A stretch of DNA of 64,000 nucleotides from Azotosporobacter soli (GTDB lineage: Bacteria > Bacillota > Negativicutes > SG130), in the NCBI RefSeq assembly GCF_030542965.1, contig NZ_JAUAOA010000001.1:1-64000 (forward strand), read 5' to 3'. The notes beneath the pieces were generated by a model. That model was not told the origin of the DNA and did no database searches. It saw only the letters and a program-made list of their open reading frames with translations. This document shows, piece by piece, positions 45,820-54,242 of the stretch (position 1 is its first letter; each line of letters opens with the position of its first letter). The position numbers and the translations under genes were made by a program.

Positions 45820-47682
45820 TTAGAATTGTTTTGTCTTACTCACTTCCACTTTAAACGCCTTGTGCGCCTCCAGCACGGCCGGATTCTCCGACACTTCCGG
45901 CACGCCGACGCGCCACCAGGCTTCATAGCCGCCCGTCATCGTCTTCGGCAATACTTTAATATCAATCAGCGTCGATACGTTGGCTTGCTTCGCATCGGCA
46001 AGCGCCGCGCGCAATTCAGCAAGCGTCCGCACCGTGTATGCCTTCGCTCCGTAGCCCGCAGCGCATGCCGCATAATCAATCGGCATATCCGGGCCGTTTA
46101 AGCGTCCGCTTTCCGGATCGCGGAACTTGAACTGCGTAGCAAACGACGGAATGCCCTGTGAGTTTTGCAGATTTTCGATGCAGCCAAAACCGCTGTTGTC
46201 AAACAGCACCACATTGATCTTGCGCCCTTCCTGAATGCTGGTGACCAATTCGGAATGCAGCATCAGGTAACTGCCGTCGCCGACCATCGCATAGACTTCA
46301 CGCTCCGGTTCGGCCATCTTGACGCCCAGTGCGGCGCAAACCTCATAACCCATGCAGGAAAAACCGTATTCCATATGATAGGTCTTGGGTCGTACCGGAC
46401 GCCAAACCCGCTGCAAGTCACCCGGCAGACTGCCCGAGGAACCGACGACGATCGACGTTTCATCGAGCAGCGCCGAAAGTTCGCCCAGCACGCGCGTTTG
46501 CGCCAAGCCATCCGGCCGTTCCGTTTGAAAAAGCCGATCCACTTCCTGATCCCACTCGCGTTTGGCCTCGCGCACCTCATCGCCGTACGCAGAGCAGTAT
46601 CGCACGCTCTCGAGCGCGCCTCCAAGCGCACCCAGCGTTTCCATCGCATCGGCGACAATCATCGTCGCATTCATTTTGTAAGCGTCAAAGGCATTGACGT
46701 TGATATTCAGGAATTCCACCTCAGGATTTTGAAACAACCACTTCGAGGCGGTCGTGAAATCGGAGAGTCGGCTGCCGACTGCAATTACCAGATCCGCTTC
46801 GCTCGCGATCCGGTTGGCCGCAAGACCACCGGTCACGCCGATGCCGCCGAGATTGAGCTCGTGGTTCCAGGGAATGGCTCCTTTTCCGGCTTGGGTTTCG
46901 GCGATCGGAATGTTAAAGCGTTTCGCAAATTCGCCCAGCGCGGCTCCGGCCTCCGAATATACAACGCCGCCGCCGCAGATAAGGAGCGGCTTTTTCTTCC
47001 CTTTGATTATTTCCGCAGCCCTGCTGATTTCGCTTTTCACCGGCAGCCGTCGGTTGATCGCGTGAACCCGTTTGGCAAAGAACTCCAACGGATAGTCATA
47101 ACTTTCCGCTTCGACGTCCTGCGGCAGACAGATCGTCACCGCCCCGGTTTCCGCCGGATCCGTCAACACGCGCATCGCATTGAGCATCGCGGTCATCAGT
47201 TGTTCGGGACGCGTAACCCGATCCCAATAACGCGACACCGGTTTGAACGCATCATTGGCGGTAATCGATACGCTGGCCGGATTTTCCAGTTGCTGCAGCA
47301 CCGGATCGGGCTGGCGGCAGGCAAAGCTGTCGCCGGGCAGCAAGAGCAGCGGAATCCGGTTGACCGTCGCGGTTCCGGCAGCGGTCACCATATTCAGCGC
47401 GCCCGGTCCGATCGATGATGTACAGGCGATAATTTCGCGCCGGTTCTTTTGCTTGGCATAACCGATCGCGGCATGCGCCATGCCTTGTTCATTCTTGCCC
47501 TGGTAGACCTGGATGTCGCCCCGGTAACTCTCGAGCGCTTCACCGAAACCGACTACGACGCCGTGGCCGAAAATGGTGAACACGCCTTTGACAAACTTAT
47601 TTTCCCGCCCGTCAAATTCCACATATTGATTGTCGAGAAAGCGCAAGAGCGCCTGTCCCATTGTAAGTTTAACGGTCTTCAT
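45820..47682 (-). CDS. iolD: Trihydroxycyclohexane-1,2-dione hydrolase (ThDP-dependent)
   Basis: 620 residues, full length for IolD. ThDP-enzyme layout: N-terminal pyrimidine domain ([12 protein letters not shown] and [19 protein letters not shown] with its Glu), central domain, C-terminal pyrophosphate domain with GDGSYLML and the metal-binding [12 protein letters not shown]. It opens the ring to 5-deoxy-glucuronate. Overlaps the end of iolB by 4 bp, so translation is coupled. Confidence 0.95.
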   Translation of the reverse strand: MKTVKLTMGQALLRFLDNQYVEFDGRENKFVKGVFTIFGHGVVVGFGEALESYRGDIQVYQGKNEQGMAHAAIGYAKQKNRREIIACTSSIGPGALNMVTAAGTATVNRIPLLLLPGDSFACRQPDPVLQQLENPASVSITANDAFKPVSRYWDRVTRPEQLMTAMLNAMRVLTDPAETGAVTICLPQDVEAESYDYPLEFFAKRVHAINRRLPVKSEISRAAEIIKGKKKPLLICGGGVVYSEAGAALGEFAKRFNIPIAETQAGKGAIPWNHELNLGGIGVTGGLAANRIASEADLVIAVGSRLSDFTTASKWLFQNPEVEFLNINVNAFDAYKMNATMIVADAMETLGALGGALESVRYCSAYGDEVREAKREWDQEVDRLFQTERPDGLAQTRVLGELSALLDETSIVVGSSGSLPGDLQRVWRPVRPKTYHMEYGFSCMGYEVCAALGVKMAEPEREVYAMVGDGSYLMLHSELVTSIQEGRKINVVLFDNSGFGCIENLQNSQGIPSFATQFKFRDPESGRLNGPDMPIDYAACAAGYGAKAYTVRTLAELRAALADAKQANVSTLIDIKVLPKTMTGGYEAWWRVGVPEVSENPAVLEAHKAFKVEVSKTKQF

Positions 47683-48497
47683 ACTCCACTCTCCCGGTCC
47701 GGCCAGATTTTAGCCTCTTTGTCGGTTACCCAGAGATGCTCCGGTACAAATACCGGATATTCCGGACTCTTATACGGATTGCCGTCCAAATGCCGGATCA
47801 CCCAGATATAATACATGGCATAGCCCGGCGCCGTGGCCTGCGGATGCGTCGCGCTGTTCAAGATTTTCACCGTATCGTTGTGTCTGAGTTTGACTGCCTC
47901 TTCACCCAGCTCCGAAAAACCGTAGCCTTGTTGCGGATTGAATTTATAAAAATAAATTTCCGGCTGCGGATGATGGTGCGGCGGATAGCTCGACCATTTT
48001 CCCGGATGGTCGATTACCTCACCGATCACCAGATTGGAGTACGGCGCGTTGCTGTAGTCGAATACGGTGCGCACGATCCGCGTCGATGTTTCTTTCATCG
48101 TTCCTTTGCCGCGTTCTTCGGCCGCACATTCTTCCGGCGTATACAACTTGGCTGCAAATGGACGCTCGTTCGTGGTTTTCGTCAGACTGATTTCGCTGTC
48201 CGCCGCTGCGCCGATCAGCGTAACCGGCGTCGCTTTCGGCACATGCAGCACCCAGGGATTTTCGTCAAAGCAGGATTTGCGTTCGATCGTCCGCTCCTGG
48301 CCGTCGAACTGCAGCGTCACCCTGCCTTGGATCAAAAGCAGTGCGCTTTCTTTTTCCGCATCCAACAGCTCTTCGCGCTGGCCCTGTCCCAGCCGCAGAA
48401 TGCCAAAATCCATCATCGTATTGTCTTCGTTTTCTTCCATCGTCGTGATTGCATTGTAACCATATTGAAAGCCCTGTTCCTGTCGTATCCTTAGCAT
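47679..48497 (-). CDS. iolB: 5-deoxy-glucuronate isomerase
   Basis: 272 residues, cupin-type isomerase. Metal-binding sequence [25 protein letters not shown] and the late [13 protein letters not shown] identify IolB. It makes 5-dehydro-2-deoxy-D-gluconate, normally phosphorylated next by IolC. No IolC is encoded here; instead the next genes upstream are a split transketolase. GGAGG lies 8 nt before the ATG. Confidence 0.94.
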   Translation of the reverse strand: MLRIRQEQGFQYGYNAITTMEENEDNTMMDFGILRLGQGQREELLDAEKESALLLIQGRVTLQFDGQERTIERKSCFDENPWVLHVPKATPVTLIGAAADSEISLTKTTNERPFAAKLYTPEECAAEERGKGTMKETSTRIVRTVFDYSNAPYSNLVIGEVIDHPGKWSSYPPHHHPQPEIYFYKFNPQQGYGFSELGEEAVKLRHNDTVKILNSATHPQATAPGYAMYYIWVIRHLDGNPYKSPEYPVFVPEHLWVTDKEAKIWPDRESGV

Positions 48498-48511
48498 CGT
48501 TTACGCCTCCA

Positions 48512-49480
48512 TTAGCTTTTTCGCGCCAACACCTTGTTCACGTTGGCCACGATGTTTTCCGCAGTCAAACCGAAGCGCCGCTTCAGATAATCCTGCGGTC
48601 CGACTTCGCCGAACGAATCATTGACGCCGACCCGTTCCATCGGCACGTTTTTATTGTCGACGACCACTTCCGCCACCGCCGAACCCAGTCCGTTGATAAT
48701 GCTGTGGTTTTCAACCGTCACAATCGCTCCGGTTTCTTGCGCACAACGGATAATCAGTTCCTTGTCGATCGGCTTCCAAGTGAAAATATTGACGACGCGA
48801 GCCGATACGCCCTGCTTAGCTAGTTCATCGGCTGCGGTCAGCGCATCGTCCACCATGATGCCGCTGGCAATGATCGTTACATCGCTGCCGTTTTTCAGCG
48901 TGATGCCCTTGCCGATTTCAAACGTCGATCCGTCCTGGTAAATTTTCAATGCATTTTTGCGCAAGAGACGGATATAAAACACGCCGTATAAGTCCGCCGT
49001 TTGTTTTAACAGGTCATTCAGCATCGTCGCATCGACCGGCTCCAAAACCGTGATGCCCGGAATATTTCTGACGATCCCCATATCTTCGAACGGCATATGC
49101 GTACCGCCGTTATACGCCGCAGTTACTCCGGGATCGCTGCCGACAACCCTGACGTTAAGCTTGGCATAGCCGCAGGATAAGAAAAGCTGGTCAAAACAGC
49201 GTCGCGTGGCAAACGGTCCGAAGGAATGTGCGAAAGGGATCTTGCCTGTCGCCGACAAGCCGGCCGCGACGCCGATCATGTTTGCTTCCTGCACGCCGAC
49301 GTTAAATGTCCGTTCCGGATATGCCTTGCCGAATTTCGTCATGCCCATCGAATTCATCAGGTCGGCATCGAGTGCGACGATATTCTTATTGCCCTGGGCC
49401 AGTTCCATCAGCGTTTCACAATAAACAGCCCGCATTTCCTTGGCTTCTTTTACTCTTTCTTCCGCTAAAACCGCTTTCAT
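48512..49480 (-). CDS. Transketolase-like protein, C-terminal subunit
   Basis: 322 residues: the pyrimidine-binding domain (ALDADLMNSMGMTKFG, VGVQEANMIGVAAGLSATGKIPFAHSF with the ThDP Glu) and the C-terminal domain (TVENHSIINGLGSAVAEV). It pairs with the N-terminal subunit, overlapping it by 4 bp (ATGA). The loop reading YNGGTHMPFEDMG stands where I recall GxxGxSHQ/THQ-type sequences in ordinary split transketolases. The pair transfers a two-carbon ketol unit. Its place between iolB and GAPDH/PGK homologues suggests 5-dehydro-2-deoxy-gluconate as donor. Confidence 0.9.
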   Translation of the reverse strand: MKAVLAEERVKEAKEMRAVYCETLMELAQGNKNIVALDADLMNSMGMTKFGKAYPERTFNVGVQEANMIGVAAGLSATGKIPFAHSFGPFATRRCFDQLFLSCGYAKLNVRVVGSDPGVTAAYNGGTHMPFEDMGIVRNIPGITVLEPVDATMLNDLLKQTADLYGVFYIRLLRKNALKIYQDGSTFEIGKGITLKNGSDVTIIASGIMVDDALTAADELAKQGVSARVVNIFTWKPIDKELIIRCAQETGAIVTVENHSIINGLGSAVAEVVVDNKNVPMERVGVNDSFGEVGPQDYLKRRFGLTAENIVANVNKVLARKS

Positions 49481-50325
49481 GACTGCACCAGCCTTTCCAC
49501 TTCACCGTTCAGCACGGCCAGGGCTTCTTCCATTTGCGCCGCGCTGATCGTCATGTGATGATTTAAAAGTACATTTTCCGCAAAGCTGCAGCCCTTGCCT
49601 TTCAGCGTGTTCAATACGATGACCGACGGCTTTTCCTGCTCTTGTTTCGCCTTTTCAATCGCCTGCGCTACTGCGGCCACGTCGGATCCGTCCACTTCCT
49701 GCGCATGCCAGCCGAACGCGTCAAACTTGGCTTTGATGTCGCCCATATCATTGATGTCCTTCGTGTAACCGTCCAGTTGCTGCTTGTTGTAATCAACAAA
49801 CGTGATCAGGCGGCTTACTTTTTTCTGCGCTGCCAGCAGCACCGCTTCCCAGACTTGCCCTTCCTGCATTTCACCGTCGCCAAGAATCAGATACGTGTAG
49901 TTGTCCCGTCCGTCAAGCCGATGACCGAGCGCTACGCCGACCGCAAGCGACGAACCCTGCCCCAGCGAGCCTGTCGTCATGTCGATGCCGGTCGTCAGGT
50001 TTCTGTCGCAATGACTGGGAAAGCTGGTTCCCGGTTTATTTAGTTCCAATAAGCGTTCCAGCGGGAAAAAGCCTTTTAAAGCCAGGGATGAATAAATCGC
50101 CGGTCCGGCATGGCCCTTCGAACAAACCAGCCAATCGCGCTCTTCCCAGTCCGGATTTTTCGCGTCGTATTTCATCGCTTTGCCGTACAAAACGGCCAGC
50201 GTATCGGCAATCGACATCGCGCCGCCGATATGGCCGAAGCCCAGATTCCCCATCGCTTTCAGCGTTTCGATGCGGATGTTGAGCGCGAATAATTTCAGTT
50301 CCTTTGTCTCTTCCTTACTCAGCAT
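49477..50325 (-). CDS. Transketolase-like protein, N-terminal subunit
   Basis: 282 residues from ATG 50325 (GGGGGG, 6 nt). Thiamin-pyrophosphate domain: GFGHIGGAMSIADTLAVLYG with the His of the transketolase family, CSKGHAGPAIYSSLALKGF, GSLGQGSSLAVG, the metal motif LGDGEMQEGQVWEA and VDYNKQQLDG. The open frame extends upstream to 50466 but that part lies within the PGK gene and lacks a ribosome site. Split transketolases of this kind also serve the sulfoquinovose transketolase pathway, a close chemical parallel. Confidence 0.9.
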   Translation of the reverse strand: MLSKEETKELKLFALNIRIETLKAMGNLGFGHIGGAMSIADTLAVLYGKAMKYDAKNPDWEERDWLVCSKGHAGPAIYSSLALKGFFPLERLLELNKPGTSFPSHCDRNLTTGIDMTTGSLGQGSSLAVGVALGHRLDGRDNYTYLILGDGEMQEGQVWEAVLLAAQKKVSRLITFVDYNKQQLDGYTKDINDMGDIKAKFDAFGWHAQEVDGSDVAAVAQAIEKAKQEQEKPSVIVLNTLKGKGCSFAENVLLNHHMTISAAQMEEALAVLNGEVERLVQS

Positions 50326-51589
50326 GGTCATCCCCCCTTTTTGTACCGCCTTTCTGCATCGCTGCCAACAGCGGCAGTCGGTCGCCGGATAAAAACCGGA
50401 CCATCGCTCCGCCGGCGGTACACACATAATTAATTTTTCCGGTATCGATGAACTTTTGCGCCGCACTGACCGTGTCGCCGCCGCCGATCACCGAATAGCC
50501 TTTGGCTTCGGCAATCGCAGTCCAAATGTTTTTTGTGCCGTTTTCAAAGAGCGGATTTTCATAGACCCCGGCCGGTCCGTTGACGAAGATCGTCCCCGCG
50601 CCAGTCAGCTCGGCGCGGAATTTTTCAATCGTCTGCTGGCCGATATCGAGATACAGTTCGTCTGCCGGCAACGCAGAAAGCATAATCTCGGCCCGTTTTC
50701 CCGCCTGCTCATAGGCCAAATCGAGCGGATAGACGATTTTGTCGCGATGCCGTGCCAGATAGTCTTGCGCCGGTTTGATGAAGACATCGAGCGAACGCGC
50801 CTTGATGAATTCCTCATTCTTCGCACCCAGATCGTACCCGGCGGCCATCATCATGATTTGACCGGTAACGCCGCAGGTCAGGATCTTATCGGCCGAACCG
50901 TTCTCCAGCACCTGTTCCATCATGCCGAATGCATCCGATATCTTAAGCCCGCCCAGCACGAAGACGTTCGGTCGCGCCGGTTTTTCCATCACGGTCGCCA
51001 GCGCACGAATCTCATCCATCAGCAGCAAGCCGCCTGCACTCGGCAGCAGTTCCTGAAATGCGACCATCGACGGTGCATTGCGGTGCGCCGCGGCAAAGGC
51101 GTCATTCACATAAAAGTCAGCCAGCGGCGCCAAGCTCCGTACCAGATACGTATTGAGCATTTCCGACGGTTTCAGTTTTACCGCATCTTCAAACGTCGAT
51201 ATTTCCTCGGACAAATAACGTAAATTGCCGAGCAGTACCGCTTCGCCTGCTTTCAGGTTCCGCACCGCTTCCTGCGCCGCCGGTCCGCATACATCATCGA
51301 TGTAGCGAACCTCCTGACCAAGCAGCGCCGACAGCTTTTGCGCATGTTCGGTCAGCGGAATCAGATTATGATAATCGAGCGTGTCGCCCTGATGGGCAAG
51401 GATCGCCAGTTTCGCACCGCGTTCCAGTAGATGCCGTAGCGTCGGCAAACTTTTTTTGATGCGATTTTCGCTTACGATCTTCTTCGTCTTCGGATCGAGC
51501 GGCGAATTGATGTCAAGGCGCAGTATCACCGTTTTACCGCTGACCGCCAGCTCGTCCATCGCTTTGATTGCGCTTATTGTTCCAGCCAT
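50315..51589 (-). CDS. Archaeal-type phosphoglycerate kinase homologue
   Basis: 424 residues. The N-domain opens VILRLDINSPLDP (Asp26, Asn28), the archaeal form of the PGK substrate motif, with Arg43, LLGNLRYLSEE (Arg124) and VNDAFAAAHR (Arg170). The C-domain has the nucleotide loop GGGDTVSAA and TAGGAMVRFL. At HQGD (66-69) the Arg of the usual HxxRP motif is replaced by Asp69; that Arg helps hold the 3-phosphate of 3-phosphoglycerate. This suggests a substrate other than 1,3-bisphosphoglycerate. It overlaps the GAPDH-like gene by 16 bp, so the two are made together. Confidence 0.85.
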   Translation of the reverse strand: MAGTISAIKAMDELAVSGKTVILRLDINSPLDPKTKKIVSENRIKKSLPTLRHLLERGAKLAILAHQGDTLDYHNLIPLTEHAQKLSALLGQEVRYIDDVCGPAAQEAVRNLKAGEAVLLGNLRYLSEEISTFEDAVKLKPSEMLNTYLVRSLAPLADFYVNDAFAAAHRNAPSMVAFQELLPSAGGLLLMDEIRALATVMEKPARPNVFVLGGLKISDAFGMMEQVLENGSADKILTCGVTGQIMMMAAGYDLGAKNEEFIKARSLDVFIKPAQDYLARHRDKIVYPLDLAYEQAGKRAEIMLSALPADELYLDIGQQTIEKFRAELTGAGTIFVNGPAGVYENPLFENGTKNIWTAIAEAKGYSVIGGGDTVSAAQKFIDTGKINYVCTAGGAMVRFLSGDRLPLLAAMQKGGTKRGDDHAE

Positions 51590-52602
51590 TTTCCCAACCC
51601 CAGATATTTATTCGTTTCGCCGACCGCCGCCAGACGTTCTTTCTGCATCCCCATCGCGGCCCGTATCGCGTCAATCGTTTCCGGTATCGTCACCGCTTCC
51701 TGCGGAATATTGATCGCATACATGATGTCATTGCCCGATTCGACGATCGATTCATCCCACAAACCGATTTCGTACATGTCGCCGCGTGGGTTGCCGAGAT
51801 CTCTTGCATAACGGAACAGGGAAGCATTGCCCTGGAAACCGTCTTCGATTTTCACGACCCGGATGCGCGGATGTTTGCCGAATACATCCAGTGCTTGTTG
51901 TTTGTTGATCTTTTTCTTCGTCGTTGCAACCACCGTGATGATGTGGCCGTGCGTGACCGGCGTATGCACTAATATCCCCGTCGCGTTAATGTGCGGCATG
52001 ATCGTCATTAAGTCTTCCGCCTGATGACTGGGGGCTTTGTCGATTTGCAGCGCATTGGTCAGACCGCGGTGATAATCGCCGGGATCGGCGACGCGGCGGA
52101 TGATCGTGATCGCCACTTTCTCAACGCCATAGGCACGGTCGAGGCAATCAACCGAACGGATCAAGCCGGTCGTATTGCAGGAGGTCAGCTTAAGAAAATC
52201 TTTGCCCACGCCGTTTTCATAATTGGCATAACCATGAAAAAACACATCGGCAACCGAATTTTTTTCGCCGCCTTGGAAGATCGCTTTCTTGCCGTACTTT
52301 TTATACAGCTCTTTATTTTTCGCTCCGACGCCGGCGCTGGTCGCATCGAGCAGGATGTCCGACTCGCGCACCAAATCTTCCAACGATCCGGCAATCGGAA
52401 TGTTCAGCGCGTCAAACTGCGGACGATTTTCCGCCAAGCCAAGATAGAGAGAATACGGCATGCCTTTTTCCTTCAACGCTCTAATTGCCAAAGTCGGAGC
52501 CACATCGGCAACACCGACCAGCTTCATGTCCTGTTGCAGCGCCACGCCGTCAGCCAACCGCTGCCCGATTACTCCATACCCTACTACGCCAACTTTTATC
52601 AT
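51574..52602 (-). CDS. Type II (archaeal-type) glyceraldehyde-3-phosphate dehydrogenase homologue
   Basis: 342 residues from ATG 52602 (GGAGGGG, 6 nt). Rossmann GVVGYGVIGQRLADGV (5-20), FQGGEKNSVADV, the catalytic SCNTTGL (Cys142), RRVADPGD (169-176) and VHTPVTHGHIITV. These are hallmarks of the archaeal phosphorylating GAPDH family, rare in bacteria. PSHQAEDL (191-198) stands where I recall SHHGPDV in archaeal enzymes. First gene of the inositol operon after the operator. With the PGK homologue it could oxidise an aldehyde to an acyl phosphate and harvest ATP. Confidence 0.87.
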   Translation of the reverse strand: MIKVGVVGYGVIGQRLADGVALQQDMKLVGVADVAPTLAIRALKEKGMPYSLYLGLAENRPQFDALNIPIAGSLEDLVRESDILLDATSAGVGAKNKELYKKYGKKAIFQGGEKNSVADVFFHGYANYENGVGKDFLKLTSCNTTGLIRSVDCLDRAYGVEKVAITIIRRVADPGDYHRGLTNALQIDKAPSHQAEDLMTIMPHINATGILVHTPVTHGHIITVVATTKKKINKQQALDVFGKHPRIRVVKIEDGFQGNASLFRYARDLGNPRGDMYEIGLWDESIVESGNDIMYAINIPQEAVTIPETIDAIRAAMGMQKERLAAVGETNKYLGLGKWLEQ

Positions 52603-52703
52603 TTCTGACCCCTCCGCTTTCGATTTTATTTTGCTTTGCAAGCGCCTTCCCGGCCCCCTTTCCGCGCGCAATTGTTGCTCTATTCCGACTTTTTAAGCTA
52701 TTT

Positions 52704-52729
52704 TTTATTTGCAAACGTTTGCATTTTGG
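52704..52729 (-). promoter_or_regulatory. LacI-family operator of the inositol operon
   Basis: A perfect 14-bp palindrome TGCAAACGTTTGCA (52710-52723) lies 108 bp before the first operon gene. Its core ACAAACGTTTGCA recurs before the regulator gene. The central CG and symmetry are typical of LacI-family sites. No clear -10/-35 pair is evident beside it. Confidence 0.8.
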
Positions 52730-52874
52730 GCAAAAAAAGATAATGCATAACAGAATCTTCCCCAGGCTGTTTCATTTTCCGGATCGTGCGTTACGTTCAG
52801 TGCAACAGTTCACAATAGTCCGATTACAAGTGCTTGTAATAAATGATAAAAACAACCGATGGATTCGTCATGCA

Positions 52875-53939
52875 TTATTCGATGTTGCGGTCCGCATCAC
52901 TGCGGGTTCCGCATGATTCGCGTATGATCAGCGGCGGCTTGATGACCAAGTTCCGCTTTTGTGTTTTTTCGTTCTTGATTAACTGGATTAGCGATTCGCA
53001 TGCCAGTACCGCGATCTGTTCACGCGGTTGATGCACCGTCGTCAGTTGCGGTCTGAAAAACGGCAGGAGTTCGATGTCGTCATAGCCCACGACCGCGATG
53101 TCTTCCGGCACGCTCAGCTTCAATTCCTTCAACGCCTGAATCGCCCCCAGGGCCATCAGGTCATTTTGCGCAAACAGCGCGCTGACGCTGCGCAGCGTCG
53201 CTTCATTATCGAGCACCGTCTGGTACCCGGCTTGAAACGACTGATCGCCGTAAAACAGCAGTTGCTCATCAAATGCGAGGCCATGCTGTTCGAGCGCGGC
53301 TCGGTAGCCTTTCGTCCGGCTGGCAAACTCGTCCATACCGCCTTCCGCCGTGATGCAGGCGATGCGCGTATGTCCATGTTGCAGTAAATGGTCGGTCGCC
53401 TTGAAGCCGCCGATGAAATGGTCGGTGCAAAAGACGTTCGCCTCTTCCAAGAGCCAGGGATCGCTCGGATAATGATGCAGGAAAACAAAAGGAATGCCCT
53501 GCTTTTTCATCAGACGGAGCGCCGCCTTGTCGAGTTCATCCAAAAGCGGGCTGACAATGATCAGTCCGTCGACCTTTTTGCTCTTTACCAAGCGTTCGAT
53601 GTTGCTGCTGTTGCCGTCAAAACGGTTCTTCGGAAAGGCCACGATCAAGTCGAGCGCCGCTTTCTCGAGCGTCTTGCGGATCTGATTGTGCAGCGAATTA
53701 TAGAACAGGTTGACATGAAAGGCTTCAAAGCTTTCCGGATAAATGACGCCGATCGAGCCCGTCTTTTGGGTGCTTAAGCTTCTCGCGTTGGCGTTGAATT
53801 CAAAGCCCAGGTTCTTCGCAATTTCTTTGATCTGCTTTTTCGTTTCTTCCGCTACCAGGTCGCTGTCGTTCAGACTTCTCGACACGGTGGAAAAGTTTAC
53901 GCCAGCAATCTTGGCAATATCCTTAATCGTTACCGGCAT
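52875..53939 (-). CDS. LacI-family transcriptional regulator of the inositol operon
   Basis: About 354 residues from ATG 53939 (GGGGTG, 6 nt; GTG 53948 is the alternative). N-terminal LacI HTH: VTIKDIAKIAGVNFSTVSRSLN with hinge helix (NANARSLSTQKTGSIGVIYP). The C-terminal domain is a periplasmic-binding-protein-like effector fold (FALVAQNDLMALGAIQALKEL-like region near 260, VAVVGYDDIELL). It is read in the same direction as the operon. Operator-like palindromes before both genes imply autoregulation plus control of the operon, with inositol or an intermediate as inducer (inferred). Confidence 0.9.
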   Translation of the reverse strand: MPVTIKDIAKIAGVNFSTVSRSLNDSDLVAEETKKQIKEIAKNLGFEFNANARSLSTQKTGSIGVIYPESFEAFHVNLFYNSLHNQIRKTLEKAALDLIVAFPKNRFDGNSSNIERLVKSKKVDGLIIVSPLLDELDKAALRLMKKQGIPFVFLHHYPSDPWLLEEANVFCTDHFIGGFKATDHLLQHGHTRIACITAEGGMDEFASRTKGYRAALEQHGLAFDEQLLFYGDQSFQAGYQTVLDNEATLRSVSALFAQNDLMALGAIQALKELKLSVPEDIAVVGYDDIELLPFFRPQLTTVHQPREQIAVLACESLIQLIKNEKTQKRNLVIKPPLIIRESCGTRSDADRNIE

Positions 53940-53975
53940 AATATGCACCCCAATATTCCGTCTCTGTTTTTATAA

Positions 53976-53993
53976 TAACAAACGTTTGCATTC
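53976..53993 (-). promoter_or_regulatory. LacI-family operator before the regulator gene
   Basis: AACAAACGTTTGCA (53977-53990), one half-site base off the perfect palindrome at 52710, lies about 38 bp upstream of the regulator start. It suits autoregulation. Between here and 54130 I see no gene. Confidence 0.7.
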
Positions 53994-54130
53994 ACTGTCA
54001 AGCAGGACATTGGTCTGCGTTAAATAAACATTTTTTCTTTTATCAGGGGCACTTGCTTTCTTTTTTTCACTTCTCTCAAATCTGAAGCGACCATCCTTCA
54101 TACTCGCTGCCTTGCTCTTCTTGAGAGAAT

Positions 54131-54206
54131 AAAAAAACGAAGTCAGCGGATTTTTCTGCCCGTTGACCTCGTTTTTAAATTCACGGTTTTGTAACTTTTT
54201 CAGCGG
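54131..54206 (-). terminator. Terminator of the ankyrin gene; copy A of a repeated module
   Basis: On the minus strand AACGAGGTCAACGGG and CCGCTGACTTCGTT form an imperfect stem followed by seven T (54131-54175). The same segment, extended to 54206 (GTTTTGTAACTTTTTCAG on the plus strand), recurs at 55788-55860. A further perfect stem without T tract (GCGGATTCGGAGC / GCTCCGAATCCGC, 54203-54239) lies between it and the ankyrin stop. Confidence 0.7.
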
Positions 54207-54242
54207 ATTCGGAGCCTTACCCTGCTCCGAATCCGCTCCCGC

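Noticed and set aside
49477-51589. Reading the transketolase, GAPDH and PGK genes as simple extra copies for glycolysis and the pentose phosphate pathway
   Set aside because: Not excluded, but the placement inside the iol operon, the archaeal-type families, the altered PGK motif and the adjoining D-malate-type dehydrogenase together favour a dedicated pathway.
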